This document shows, one piece after another, positions 16,829 through 24,784 of a stretch of 64,000 bases of DNA. The stretch is taken from NCBI RefSeq assembly GCF_001045435.1, contig NZ_LFNG01000006.1:1-64000 (forward strand), in the 5' to 3' direction. Both the position numbers and the translations under genes were made by a program. The notes below the pieces were generated by a model. It was not told where the DNA came from, made no database searches, and worked only from the letters and a program-made list of their open reading frames with translations. Positions within the stretch are counted from its first letter, which is position 1, and every line of letters begins with the position of its first letter. The stretch comes from Chryseobacterium koreense CCUG 49689. Lineage in GTDB: Bacteria; Bacteroidota; Bacteroidia; Flavobacteriales; Weeksellaceae.

Positions 16829-17875
16829 ATGAAAAAATTAGAATTTGGTATAATGACCTTCGCGGACATGGCGCCGGAAACCATTCCGGGAAAAGGCATC
16901 AGTGCCCACCAAAGAATACAGAATCTGCTGGAGGAAGTAAAACTTGCAGACGAACTCGGCGTAGATGTCTTTGGAATTGGCGAGCATCACCGCGAAGATT
17001 ATTCGGTATCATCACCCACAACGGTTTTAGCGGCAGCGGCAGCCATTACCAAAAACATCAAGCTGACCAGTGCGGTCTCCGTGCTCAGTTCAGACGATCC
17101 GGTTCGTATCTATCAGCAGTTTGCAACTGTGGATCTAATTTCCAGGGGCAGAGCCGAAATTATGGCAGGAAGGGGATCTTTCATTGAAAGTTTTCCGCTA
17201 TTCGGTTATGATTTGTCAGATTACAATCAGCTTTTTGATGAAAAACTGGAGCTTCTGTTGGCAATTAACAAATCTGAAAAAGTGAGCTGGAGCGGCCATC
17301 TGCGTTCACCGATCCACAATCTTGGGGTATATCCGAGAGCTTTGGATGGCGAAATTCCGGTTTGGTTAGCTGCCGGTGGAACACCTGCTTCCGCGATCCG
17401 AGCTGCAAAACTAAAACTTCCTTTGATGCTTGCCATCATAGGTGGAATGCCCGCCAATTTTGTTCCCTTCATCGATCTTTACAAGAAAACATCGGCGGAA
17501 AATGGCAGGTCGGCGGACGAGTTGCAGCTGGGGATCAACAATCACGTATTTATTGGTGAAAATGACGAAGAAATTGCAGACGAATTCTTTCCGCACTATG
17601 CACAGATGATGGATCGTGTAGGCAAAGACCGCGGTTGGCAGCCCATGTCCCGCGAGCAGTTTGAGTGGATGCGAAGTGAAAGAGGATCATTGATGGTGGG
17701 AAGCGTGGAAAAAGCGGTAAACAAAATTGTGATGGAGCATCAACTGTTCGGTTTCACCAGGTTTATGGCACATTCCAGCTTGGGAACGGTTCCGCATGAA
17801 ATGGTCTTGAAATCCACGGAGCTCTACGCAAAGCAGGTAATACCTGAAGTAAAGAAGCGACTCGGCATTACTTAA
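16829..17875 (+). CDS. LLM class flavin-dependent oxidoreductase
   Basis: 348 residues from ATG 16829; a TTG at 16808 in frame is less likely because it lies inside the upstream palindrome. Luciferase-like monooxygenase fold: LEFGIMTFADMAP at the start, LADELGVDVFGIGEHHREDY (the EHH motif), SAVSVLSSDDPVRIYQQFATVDLIS, RAEIMAGRGSF. Uses reduced flavin; the substrate is unknown. The organisation after a stress-type oxidoreductase and before a GNAT and pirin suggests a redox or detoxification role, which is inference. Separate from the next gene by a terminator. Confidence 0.88.
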   Translation: MKKLEFGIMTFADMAPETIPGKGISAHQRIQNLLEEVKLADELGVDVFGIGEHHREDYSVSSPTTVLAAAAAITKNIKLTSAVSVLSSDDPVRIYQQFATVDLISRGRAEIMAGRGSFIESFPLFGYDLSDYNQLFDEKLELLLAINKSEKVSWSGHLRSPIHNLGVYPRALDGEIPVWLAAGGTPASAIRAAKLKLPLMLAIIGGMPANFVPFIDLYKKTSAENGRSADELQLGINNHVFIGENDEEIADEFFPHYAQMMDRVGKDRGWQPMSREQFEWMRSERGSLMVGSVEKAVNKIVMEHQLFGFTRFMAHSSLGTVPHEMVLKSTELYAKQVIPEVKKRLGIT

Positions 17876-17916
17876 CGGTTCCTCCATGAAATCATAAAAA
17901 CATCTTAAATAATCAA

Positions 17917-17943
17917 TTGGGGAATCTTTTTCCCCATTTTTTT
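17917..17943 (+). terminator. terminator after LLM oxidoreductase
   Basis: Stem TGGGGA / TCCCCA with a short T-rich loop and a T7 tail. Confidence 0.8.
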
Positions 17944-17968
17944 ACTAATTTTAAAATAAAATAAATAG

Positions 17969-18286
17969 ATGAAACCAGAATTTGAAAACATTCCATTAGT
18001 GAATAACGAGGAGAAAAAACGCTTCGAATTGGAATATAACGGCCAAGTGGCATTTATCAATTACGGAGACTTCGGAAACCAGGTGGCACTCGTGCACACT
18101 GAGGCACCGAAGGAGTTGCAGGGCACCGGCGCCGCACAAGCACTGGTAGAAAAAACTTTGGCATACATCGATCGTGATGGCAGAAAAGTACTTCCCTACT
18201 GTCCTTATGTTTTTGCCTACATCAAAAGACATCCGGAATGGAAACATTTGGTTGATGAGCGTTTCAGCGGATTTGACCAATTGTGA
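17969..18286 (+). CDS. small GNAT N-acetyltransferase (YidJ/NATD1-like)
   Basis: 105 residues, the minimal single-domain GNAT size. The acetyl-CoA loop is ELQGTGAAQALVEK, and the C-terminal signature is LPYCPYVFAYIKRHPEW, characteristic of the YidJ/NATD1-like group. The acceptor substrate is unknown. A second member of the same group is encoded at 19632-19916, on the other side of the pirin gene and the 21-bp repeat array. It is 37 bp upstream of pirin on the same strand and may be co-transcribed with it. Confidence 0.85.
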   Translation: MKPEFENIPLVNNEEKKRFELEYNGQVAFINYGDFGNQVALVHTEAPKELQGTGAAQALVEKTLAYIDRDGRKVLPYCPYVFAYIKRHPEWKHLVDERFSGFDQL

Positions 18287-18323
18287 AATTCCTAAGTAAA
18301 CATCCAATTTCAAATCGAACTTT

Positions 18324-19223
18324 ATGTCCAATTTAGAATTAATCATAGAAGAAAAAGCCGCCGATATAGGGAATTTCCTTGTGGGTCGTCTTTTGCCGTT
18401 TCGCGAAAAAAGAGCGGTTGGGCCTTTTGTCTTCATCGATCACATGGGGCCCACAAAACTTTCGGATTATCAAAATCTGGATGTTCCGCCGCATCCGCAT
18501 ATCGGGCTTTCCACTTTGACCTATCTTTTTGAAGGCGCAATCTTCCATCGTGATTCCTTGGGAAGCGCCGTGGAAATTCAACCGGGAGCCGTGAACTGGA
18601 TGACCGCAGGGAAAGGCGTGGTACATTCTGAAAGAACGCCGGAATACCTCCGAGCAACCGACAAATCACTTCACGGATTCCAGATTTGGGTGGGCCTGCC
18701 CAAAAATTTGGAGCAGATGAATCCTGAATTTCACCACACAGAAGCATCGGAAATCCCGCAATGGGAAGAAAACGGAATCCACTACAAACTCATCGCCGGA
18801 GAAGCTTTTGGAAAAAAATCCCCGGTTCCGGTTTACAGCAAACTGTTCTTTATCGAGATCAAAAACAGAGAAAAAGCGAGACTTAACATCGGAAATTTCC
18901 TGTTCGGTGAAGTGGCAATGTATGTATTGGAAGGAACGGTGAATATAGAGGGAAATGAATTTGGCTCCAAACAGTTGCTCATTGCGAAAAATGCCACATT
19001 ATGTGAATTTGAGATGAATGAAAATTCCACCGTTTATCTTTTCGGCGGTGAACCTTTTCCCGAAGAACGCTATATTTTCTGGAACTTCGTGAGCTCCAAC
19101 CGAGATACCATCGAGCAGGCAAAACTCGATTGGCACGAACAAAACCTGGAGGCTTTCCCGAAAGTGGTGGGAGATGAAGAGGAATATGTCCAATTACCGA
19201 GAGCGATTCTAAAACACAGATGA
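18324..19223 (+). CDS. pirin family bicupin protein
   Basis: 299 residues. The N-terminal cupin has the metal-binding pirin block: DHMGP, PPHPHIGLSTLTYLFEG, HRDSLG, and GKGVVHSER, with the expected histidines and glutamate. Bacterial pirins include quercetinase-type dioxygenases and redox-linked regulators; this one cannot be assigned further. Cytoplasmic; no signal peptide. It lies in a stretch of redox-type genes (catalase, NAD(P)-binding protein, LLM oxidoreductase). Downstream there is no terminator; instead the 21-bp repeat array starts 62 bp after the stop. Confidence 0.92.
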   Translation: MSNLELIIEEKAADIGNFLVGRLLPFREKRAVGPFVFIDHMGPTKLSDYQNLDVPPHPHIGLSTLTYLFEGAIFHRDSLGSAVEIQPGAVNWMTAGKGVVHSERTPEYLRATDKSLHGFQIWVGLPKNLEQMNPEFHHTEASEIPQWEENGIHYKLIAGEAFGKKSPVPVYSKLFFIEIKNREKARLNIGNFLFGEVAMYVLEGTVNIEGNEFGSKQLLIAKNATLCEFEMNENSTVYLFGGEPFPEERYIFWNFVSSNRDTIEQAKLDWHEQNLEAFPKVVGDEEEYVQLPRAILKHR

Positions 19224-19285
19224 TGAAAAATGGCCAAAAACTGAAACTTTAAACCTTAAATCTTATCCTTAAACGATAAACCATT

Positions 19286-19537
19286 AGCTTCAAACTGTGA
19301 AACATTAGCTTAAAGCTGTGAAATTGAAGCTTTAAACTATGAAATATTAGCTTTAAACTAAGAAAATGCAGCTTTAAACTACAAAAATGCAGCTTTAAAC
19401 TACAGAAATGTAGCTTTAAACTATAAAATCATAGCTTTAAACTATGAATTCATAGCTTTAAACTACGAATATGCAGCTTTAAACTATAAAATCGCAGCTT
19501 TAAACTACAAAATAGAAGTTTTAAACCATGAAATAGA
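19286..19537. repeat. tandem array of twelve 21-bp repeats
   Basis: Twelve contiguous units of exactly 21 bp. The first half is nearly constant (AGCTTTAAACTA), the last nine bases vary. The first two and the last units are the most diverged. All six frames are stopped, so it is not coding. Units contain the near-palindrome AGCTTTAAACT, so a dimer could bind one face of the helix every two turns. The array fills most of the 408-bp gap between pirin and the second GNAT. There are no spacers between units, so it is not a CRISPR. Confidence 0.95.
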
Positions 19538-19552
19538 AGCCTCAACTCTAAC

Positions 19553-19614
19553 GGTCGGCAGACAGACCTCCAACCTCAAACTTTAAACTTCAAATCTACC
19601 TGTCGGCAGACAGG
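19553..19614. repeat. two copies of a GTCGGCAGACAG motif
   Basis: Core GTCGGCAGACAG at 19554-19565 and 19602-19613; the second is a fuller palindrome, CCTGTCGGCAGACAGG (19599-19614). They lie between the 21-bp array and the next gene. Short dispersed palindromes of this kind are often seen in flavobacterial intergenic DNA. Confidence 0.6.
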
Positions 19615-19631
19615 CCTTAAACCTAATTCCA

Positions 19632-19916
19632 ATGACCAAAATCAAACATCACCACCTGAATAATAAAGGTGAATTCGAAATTTTTTATGAGGGCAAGAAA
19701 GCCGGATCGATGACCTATTCATGGGCAGGAAACGATAAATTCATCATAAACCACACCGAAGTGGATGATGCTTTTCGCGGAAAAGATTTGGGAAAAGAAC
19801 TTGTGAAAGCCGGAGTGGAATTTGCTCAGGATAAAGAGGTGAAAATCATTCCACTTTGCCCATTCGCAAAGGCAACGTTTCAAAGAAACCCGGATTTAGC
19901 ACACGTTTTAGCTTAA
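19632..19916 (+). CDS. small GNAT N-acetyltransferase (YidJ/NATD1-like)
   Basis: 94 residues. Acetyl-CoA loop AFRGKDLGKELVKAG and C-terminal signature IIPLCPFAKATFQRNPDL place it in the same group as the protein at 17969-18286, though the two are well diverged. Substrate unknown. Stops 15 bp before the MgtC-like start, so the two are probably one transcript. The 5' side carries the 21-bp repeat array and the GTCGGCAGACAG motifs, which may influence its expression. Confidence 0.85.
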   Translation: MTKIKHHHLNNKGEFEIFYEGKKAGSMTYSWAGNDKFIINHTEVDDAFRGKDLGKELVKAGVEFAQDKEVKIIPLCPFAKATFQRNPDLAHVLA

Positions 19917-19931
19917 TTGAAAAACCGCACC

Positions 19932-20594
19932 ATGATGAATTACTTTCAAGATTTGTTTGCACTGTTCAATTACCGAGATTTACTGCTGGTTTTAGTAGCA
20001 ATCGCGGTAGGAATGTCCATTGGGATGGAGCGGGAATACCACAACAAAACCGCCGGTTTGCGAACGATCATGCTGGTTTGCGTGGGCTCCTGCATTTTCA
20101 CCATTCTTTCCATGAGAATCGGCACCGAAAGTCCGGATCGGATCGCAGCCAATATCATTACCGGAATTGGATTTCTGGGAGCGGGGGTGATTTTCAAGGA
20201 CGAAAACAAAGTCAACGGTTTGACTACTGCCTGCACGATTTGGGTAACTGCGGCACTGGGAATGGCGGTTGGCTCCCAACATATTTTCCTGGCAATCTTC
20301 GGAGCAGCGGTGGTACTTTTGGTTTTGTGGGGTCTGCTCTATCTGGAAAAATGGATAGACCACCTCAATAAAATTACAGAATATAAAATCACAACCATTT
20401 TCAAGGAAGGGGAAATGGAAGAGTTCAAGAAACTCTTTAAAGAAAACCACCTTAAAAGCTCGATTATTTTTCAGTCAAAATCTGCAGATCGGCTCACCAT
20501 CTATTGGAAATTATCGGGCAGAAAAAGGAACCATAAAATATTGAAAAAGCAGCTTTTTTCAAATGCGGATATCCTGAAAATTGATATTGTTTGA
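19932..20594 (+). CDS. MgtC/SapB family membrane protein
   Basis: 220 residues from ATG 19932 (a second ATG follows at 19935). Four to five helices in the first 135 residues with the MgtC/SapB signature: GMSIGMEREYHNKTAGLRT, then NIITGIGFLGAGVIFK and GLTTACTIWVTAALGMAVG. The C-terminal cytoplasmic part (about residues 140-220) is a small ACT-like domain. MgtC proteins help survival at low magnesium or in host cells by acting on other transport or ATPase systems; the partner here is unknown. Inner membrane. Follows a GNAT gene closely. Confidence 0.88.
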   Translation: MMNYFQDLFALFNYRDLLLVLVAIAVGMSIGMEREYHNKTAGLRTIMLVCVGSCIFTILSMRIGTESPDRIAANIITGIGFLGAGVIFKDENKVNGLTTACTIWVTAALGMAVGSQHIFLAIFGAAVVLLVLWGLLYLEKWIDHLNKITEYKITTIFKEGEMEEFKKLFKENHLKSSIIFQSKSADRLTIYWKLSGRKRNHKILKKQLFSNADILKIDIV

Positions 20595-20603
20595 ATCATC
20601 AAT

Positions 20604-20704
20604 AGCTGGAAAATGCAGCGTCACCATAATCGCGGAGTCGTTTAGTAAGAAAGCTTCAATTCCAGCGGTGCAAATCCCCCGGACCTTTTGCGAGGTCTTT
20701 TTTT
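20604..20704 (+). ncRNA. candidate structured RNA ending in an intrinsic terminator
   Basis: Between mgtC-like and the symporter gene. A 7-bp helix GCTGGAA (20605-20611) / TTCCAGC (20660-20666) closes a 48-nt domain. Next comes GGTGCAAATCCCCC, and then a terminator stem GACCT / AGGTC with T7 (20682-20704). CACC at 20622-20625 could pair with GGTG at 20667-20670. The symporter promoter (20730) lies after the terminator, so this is a 3' UTR structure or a separate small RNA rather than a leader of that gene. The terminator is well supported; the RNA is a proposal. Confidence 0.45.
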
Positions 20705-20729
20705 GTGCCCTTATTCGCGATGAAAAAAC

Positions 20730-20737
20730 TATATTTG
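20730..20737 (+). promoter_or_regulatory. -7 element for symporter
   Basis: TATATTTG matches TAnnTTTG, 22 bp before the start codon. Confidence 0.45.
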
Positions 20738-20759
20738 TCGGTATTTTAAAATTCAAACT

Positions 20760-22196
20760 ATGAATCCGATTCTGTTGTTGCTCATCATCATCACCTATTT
20801 TGCACTTTTACTTTGGGTTGCCTACCGCACCGGAAAAGGTAGTGACAATGACAGTTTTTTCATCGGAAATCGGAAATCCAATTGGATGCTGGTGGCGTTT
20901 GGAATGATTGGGACTTCGCTTTCCGGGGTTACTTTCGTGTCGGTTCCCGGTGCAGTGGGTCACGATTCTTTTCATTATCTACAGATTACGATTGGTTATT
21001 TAATTGGCTACATCATGATTGCATACATCCTTTTGCCACTTTATTACCGGCTGAAACTCACTTCTATTTACGGTTATCTGCAGCACAGAATGGGGCAACT
21101 TTCCTACAAATCCGGTGCGTGGATTTTCATCGTTTCCAGATTGGTGGGAGCCACGGCGCGGCTTTATCTGGTGGTAAATATCCTGCAAATCGCAATCCTG
21201 GATAGTTTGGGGGTTCCGTTTATCGTGACCACGCTCGTGATTTTGCTGATGATTATTCTCTACACTTTTGAAGGCGGCGTGAAAACCATAGTCTATACCG
21301 ATACTTTGCAGACCAGCTGCATGCTTTTGGGACTGATCATTTGTTCTGCCTATATGCTGAATCATCTGAATCTCGGCTTTTTTGAGAGCTTACAGCAAAT
21401 GAACCAACTCGGCTACACCGAAGTTTTCAACACGGATGTGAATTCCAAGGCGTTTTTCTTCAAACAGGTTTTGGCGGGCGCCTTCATCACGATCACCATG
21501 ACCGGAATAGACCAGGAAATGATGCAGAAATCGCTTTCCGTCACCAAGCTGAAAGACTCGCAGAAAAATATGGTGACACTCGGATTCATTTTGGTAATTG
21601 TGATTTCGCTTTTCCTTTTTATGGGCGGATTGCTTCATCTTTATGGACAAACCGAACACGTCGTAAGTTCTGGCGACCAACTTTTCCCGGATATCGCACT
21701 GAACCACATGCCGCCGTTTATTTCCATCATCTTCATCATCGCCTTGATTTCCGCACTTTTCCCTTCAGCAGATGGCGCGATGACGGCTTTAACCTCATCC
21801 TTATGCATCGACATTTTTGGTTTAAAGGAAAAAGATATCGACGATCAATCGAAGGAAAAATTCAGAAAAAAAGTACACTTAATTGTTGCCGCAGCATTTT
21901 TGGCAATGGTGGTTCTGTTTAAAATCATCAACGACAATTCGATGATCGGCCTGATTCTGAAACTGGCGGGATTTACTTATGGTCCGCTTCTTGGGCTTTT
22001 TGCGTTCGGAATTTTCACCAACTACAAGGTAAAAGACAAGCTCGTTCCATACATCTGCATCGCCGCACCACTGATTTCATTTTTCATCGATAAATACCAG
22101 CAGAATATTTTCGGTGATTTCCAAATCGGACTGGAGCTGTTGATCATCAATGGTCTGCTTACTTTTTTTGGGTTATGGTTGATAAGGAGAAAATAA
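20760..22196 (+). CDS. sodium:solute symporter (SSS family)
   Basis: 478 residues with about 13 membrane helices. SSS-family blocks: GNRKSNWMLVAFGMIGTSLSGVTF at residues 37-60 (sodium-site helix), RLVGATARLYLVVNILQ, and ISALFPSADGAMTALTSSLCIDIF. Imports an organic solute with sodium; the substrate cannot be told and no metabolic gene of a clear pathway is adjacent. Inner membrane. The gene has its own -7 box and follows the terminator of the upstream RNA element. Confidence 0.92.
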   Translation: MNPILLLLIIITYFALLLWVAYRTGKGSDNDSFFIGNRKSNWMLVAFGMIGTSLSGVTFVSVPGAVGHDSFHYLQITIGYLIGYIMIAYILLPLYYRLKLTSIYGYLQHRMGQLSYKSGAWIFIVSRLVGATARLYLVVNILQIAILDSLGVPFIVTTLVILLMIILYTFEGGVKTIVYTDTLQTSCMLLGLIICSAYMLNHLNLGFFESLQQMNQLGYTEVFNTDVNSKAFFFKQVLAGAFITITMTGIDQEMMQKSLSVTKLKDSQKNMVTLGFILVIVISLFLFMGGLLHLYGQTEHVVSSGDQLFPDIALNHMPPFISIIFIIALISALFPSADGAMTALTSSLCIDIFGLKEKDIDDQSKEKFRKKVHLIVAAAFLAMVVLFKIINDNSMIGLILKLAGFTYGPLLGLFAFGIFTNYKVKDKLVPYICIAAPLISFFIDKYQQNIFGDFQIGLELLIINGLLTFFGLWLIRRK

Positions 22197-22204
22197 ATTA
22201 GAAT

Positions 22205-22663
22205 GTGGTTTCGTTAAAATTTCATGCGTCCAAAGATGCGAAATGGATCTATCAGTGGAAAAGGTATTTACTTTTTTTGCCAATATTTGTAATAATAAAC
22301 TGTCGCGAAATTAAAACCGAAAATCCGAAAAAAGCCTATGGTTATTGGACAAAATCACATCCGAACGACCAACTGAATATCATTCACGGAAACTATTGGC
22401 AATCCGCACATTGGAGTCTGGAGTACAAAATTTACTTGGAGATCGATTCGAATCCTGACTGGTGGAAAGAATTTAAGAAAGTAAACAATCTCATTATCGA
22501 TACATCCAGAACAAATGAAAGCGATTTTTGGGAAAAACCCGAATGGTTTAACCCAGCAGAAAGTTCCATAAAATATAAAGAGAATTCAGATTTCGACCAA
22601 GGTTCAAGATATTTTAAGGATCCCTTGAACGGAAAAATATTTATTTACGAAATCCAATTATAG
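22205..22663 (+). CDS. unrecognised probable lipoprotein
   Basis: 152 residues from a GTG at 22205, 8 bp after the symporter stop. A hydrophobic segment (YLLFLPIFVIINC, about residues 21-33) precedes a cysteine, so a lipoprotein is likely, though asparagine before the cysteine is not the usual lipobox residue. The rest is rich in tryptophan, tyrosine and charged residues (SHPNDQLNIIHGNYWQSAHW, WFNPAESSIKYKE) with no domain I recognise. An ATG two bases earlier is in another frame and short. Possibly translated with the symporter. Confidence 0.6.
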   Translation: MVSLKFHASKDAKWIYQWKRYLLFLPIFVIINCREIKTENPKKAYGYWTKSHPNDQLNIIHGNYWQSAHWSLEYKIYLEIDSNPDWWKEFKKVNNLIIDTSRTNESDFWEKPEWFNPAESSIKYKENSDFDQGSRYFKDPLNGKIFIYEIQL

Positions 22664-22771
22664 ATTGCGGTTCGAAACAGATTTTGAATACCATCTCGCC
22701 GAAGAAGCTGGATTTTTCATTTCCCAAACCCACTGTTTTTTTGTAAATTCGCCATCAAATAAATCTAAACA

Positions 22772-23623
22772 ATGAGTAAATCTATTGAAGAGTTGAAAAC
22801 GCTTGCAACACAGATTAGAAGAGACATCCTGAGAATGGTGAACGCCGTGAATTCCGGCCATCCCGGCGGAAGTTTGGGCTGCACCGAATTCTTCATGGCG
22901 CTCTATGGAAAGGTGATGAACTACAAACTTCCGTTCACCATGGAAGGTAGAAACGAAGACCTTTTCTTCCTTTCAAACGGGCATATTTCACCCGTGTTCT
23001 ACTCCACTTTGGCGAGATTCGGATTTTTCCCGGTGGATGAATTGCGCACTTTCAGAAAATTGGATTCCAGATTGCAGGGACATCCCACCACTCACGAAGG
23101 ACTTCCGGGAGTTCGGGTTGCATCCGGTTCTCTTGGACAGGGACTTTCTGTGGCAATCGGCGCCGCTTTGGGTAAAAAACTAGATGGCGACCTGTCCCTG
23201 GTTTACACCCTTCAAGGTGATGGCGAATTGCAGGAAGGCCAGAATTGGGAAGCGTTTATGTTTGCCGCCGCAAAAAAAGTGGATAATATTATTTCGACCA
23301 TCGATTACAACAACCGACAAATTGACGGCGATGTGGATCAGGTCTTGAGCCTAGGAAACCTTCACGCAAAACTGGAAGCATTCGGCTGGAAGGTCTTGGA
23401 GGAAAAGAACGGAAACGATCTGGAAGCGGTGATCCATATTTTGGAATTGGCAAAAACCGAAACCGGCAAAGGAAAGCCTGTCGCAATCCTTCTGCATACC
23501 GAAATGGGATTTGGCGTTGACTTTATGACGGGAACGCACGCTTGGCACGGAAAAGCTCCGAACGACGAGCAGCTGGAAACGGCATTTAAACAGCTTTATT
23601 TGGAAGCACCGGCGGATTATTAG
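22772..23623 (+). CDS. transketolase, N-terminal (TPP-binding) subunit
   Basis: 283 residues. First half of a split transketolase: SGHPGGSLGCTEF near residue 28, LSNGHISPVFYSTLA, HPTTHEGLPGVRVASGSLGQGLSVAIG, and the thiamine-diphosphate motif GDGELQEGQNWEA...IDYNN. Acts with the subunit encoded 35 bp downstream to transfer two-carbon units in the non-oxidative pentose phosphate pathway. Cytoplasmic. The two-gene form is normal in many bacteria and archaea and is not a broken gene. Confidence 0.94.
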   Translation: MSKSIEELKTLATQIRRDILRMVNAVNSGHPGGSLGCTEFFMALYGKVMNYKLPFTMEGRNEDLFFLSNGHISPVFYSTLARFGFFPVDELRTFRKLDSRLQGHPTTHEGLPGVRVASGSLGQGLSVAIGAALGKKLDGDLSLVYTLQGDGELQEGQNWEAFMFAAAKKVDNIISTIDYNNRQIDGDVDQVLSLGNLHAKLEAFGWKVLEEKNGNDLEAVIHILELAKTETGKGKPVAILLHTEMGFGVDFMTGTHAWHGKAPNDEQLETAFKQLYLEAPADY

Positions 23624-23658
23624 TGGATGAGTGGTTTAGTAATTTAGTTAAAAGAAAA

Positions 23659-24606
23659 ATGAAATATACATACACAGAAAAAAAAGATACCAGAAGCGGT
23701 TTCGGAGCGGGACTTGCAGAATTGGCAGATAAAAACCCTAATGTGGTAGCACTTTGCGCCGATTTGATCGGTTCCCTGAAAATGGAGAAATTCATCGAAA
23801 AAGCACCGGAAAGATTTTTCCAGGTCGGAATCGCTGAAGCCAACATGATGGGAATTGCAGCGGGATTAACCATCAACGGCAAGATTCCGTTCACCGGAAC
23901 TTTCGCCAACTTCTCCACTTCCAGAGTTTATGACCAGATCAGACAATCCATTGCCTATTCCGGGAAAAACGTGAAAATCTGTGCTTCACACGCCGGATTG
24001 ACTTTGGGTGAAGACGGAGCGACCCACCAGGTTTTAGAGGATATCGGAATGATGAAGATGCTTCCCGGGATGACCGTGATCAATCCATGCGACTACAACC
24101 AGACCAAAGCTGCAACATTGGCAATCGCTGATTTTGAAGGTCCGGTTTATTTAAGGTTTGGCAGACCAACAGTTCCTGTTTTCATGCCGGAAGATATGCC
24201 GTTTGAAATCGGAAAGGGAATTTTACTGCAGGAAGGGAAAGATGTGACCATCGTCGCAACCGGACATCTGGTTTGGGAATCTTTGGTGGCCGCCGATGAA
24301 TTGGAAAAAGAAGGAATCTCCTGCGAAGTCATCAACATCCACACCATCAAACCTTTGGACGAGGAAATCATCCTGAAATCTGTAGAAAAGACCGGAAGGA
24401 TTGTGACTGCCGAAGAACACAATTACTTGGGCGGATTGGGAGAATCGGTTGCAGGAATGCTTTCCAGAAGAAGACCTACCATCCAGGAATTTGTCGCAGT
24501 GAATGATACTTTCGGGGAATCGGCAACTCCTGCAGAGCTGATGAAGAAATATCAAATAGATGCCGCTGCGGTGAAAGAGGCGGTAAAGAGAATTCTGGCA
24601 AGATAA
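23659..24606 (+). CDS. transketolase, C-terminal (Pyr and C-domain) subunit
   Basis: 315 residues from ATG 23659, which gives the natural start MKYTYTEKKDTRSGFGAGLAEL; the frame is open slightly upstream but overlaps the preceding stop. Blocks: FFQVGIAEANMMGIAAGLT (catalytic glutamate region of the pyrimidine-binding domain), CASHAGLTLGEDGATHQVLEDIGMM, GPVYLRFGRPTVPVF, and the C-terminal VINIHTIKPLDEE and TAEEHNYLGGLGE. Forms the enzyme with the N-terminal subunit. A strong terminator follows. Confidence 0.95.
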   Translation: MKYTYTEKKDTRSGFGAGLAELADKNPNVVALCADLIGSLKMEKFIEKAPERFFQVGIAEANMMGIAAGLTINGKIPFTGTFANFSTSRVYDQIRQSIAYSGKNVKICASHAGLTLGEDGATHQVLEDIGMMKMLPGMTVINPCDYNQTKAATLAIADFEGPVYLRFGRPTVPVFMPEDMPFEIGKGILLQEGKDVTIVATGHLVWESLVAADELEKEGISCEVINIHTIKPLDEEIILKSVEKTGRIVTAEEHNYLGGLGESVAGMLSRRRPTIQEFVAVNDTFGESATPAELMKKYQIDAAAVKEAVKRILAR

Positions 24607-24630
24607 TCGCGAATAATCAAAATAATTCAA

Positions 24631-24657
24631 AACACGCTTTTTTAGCGTGTTTTTTTT
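24631..24657 (+). terminator. terminator after transketolase
   Basis: Stem AACACGCT / AGCGTGTT, loop of five T, tail of eight T in total. Confidence 0.9.
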
Positions 24658-24724
24658 GAATGGTCATCTTTTATTGCCGTGAAAATGTTGCGGTGTTTTT
24701 CGCCACCTTACTCAGCAAAATTTC

Positions 24725-24763
24725 AAAAAACAAAATCCGCCTCAAAAGATTCTGAAACGGATT
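24725..24763 (-). terminator. terminator after ric
   Basis: On the minus strand: AATCCG, two bases, TCA, loop, TGA, two bases, CGGATT, then a T-rich tail. Confidence 0.65.
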
Positions 24764-24784
24764 CTGAAAAAAAAACAGTGAAAT

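Noticed and set aside
19286-19537. CRISPR array
   Set aside because: Units are contiguous at 21 bp with no unique spacers, and there are no cas genes.
20604-20704. Cobalamin riboswitch or tRNA suggested by GGTGCAAATCC
   Set aside because: The rest of the cobalamin core is missing, the T-arm stem does not pair as a tRNA, and no acceptor stem is found. The terminator lies before the next promoter.
22772-24606. Transketolase broken into two pieces by a frameshift
   Set aside because: Both halves have proper starts and intact domains; the two-subunit form is common.
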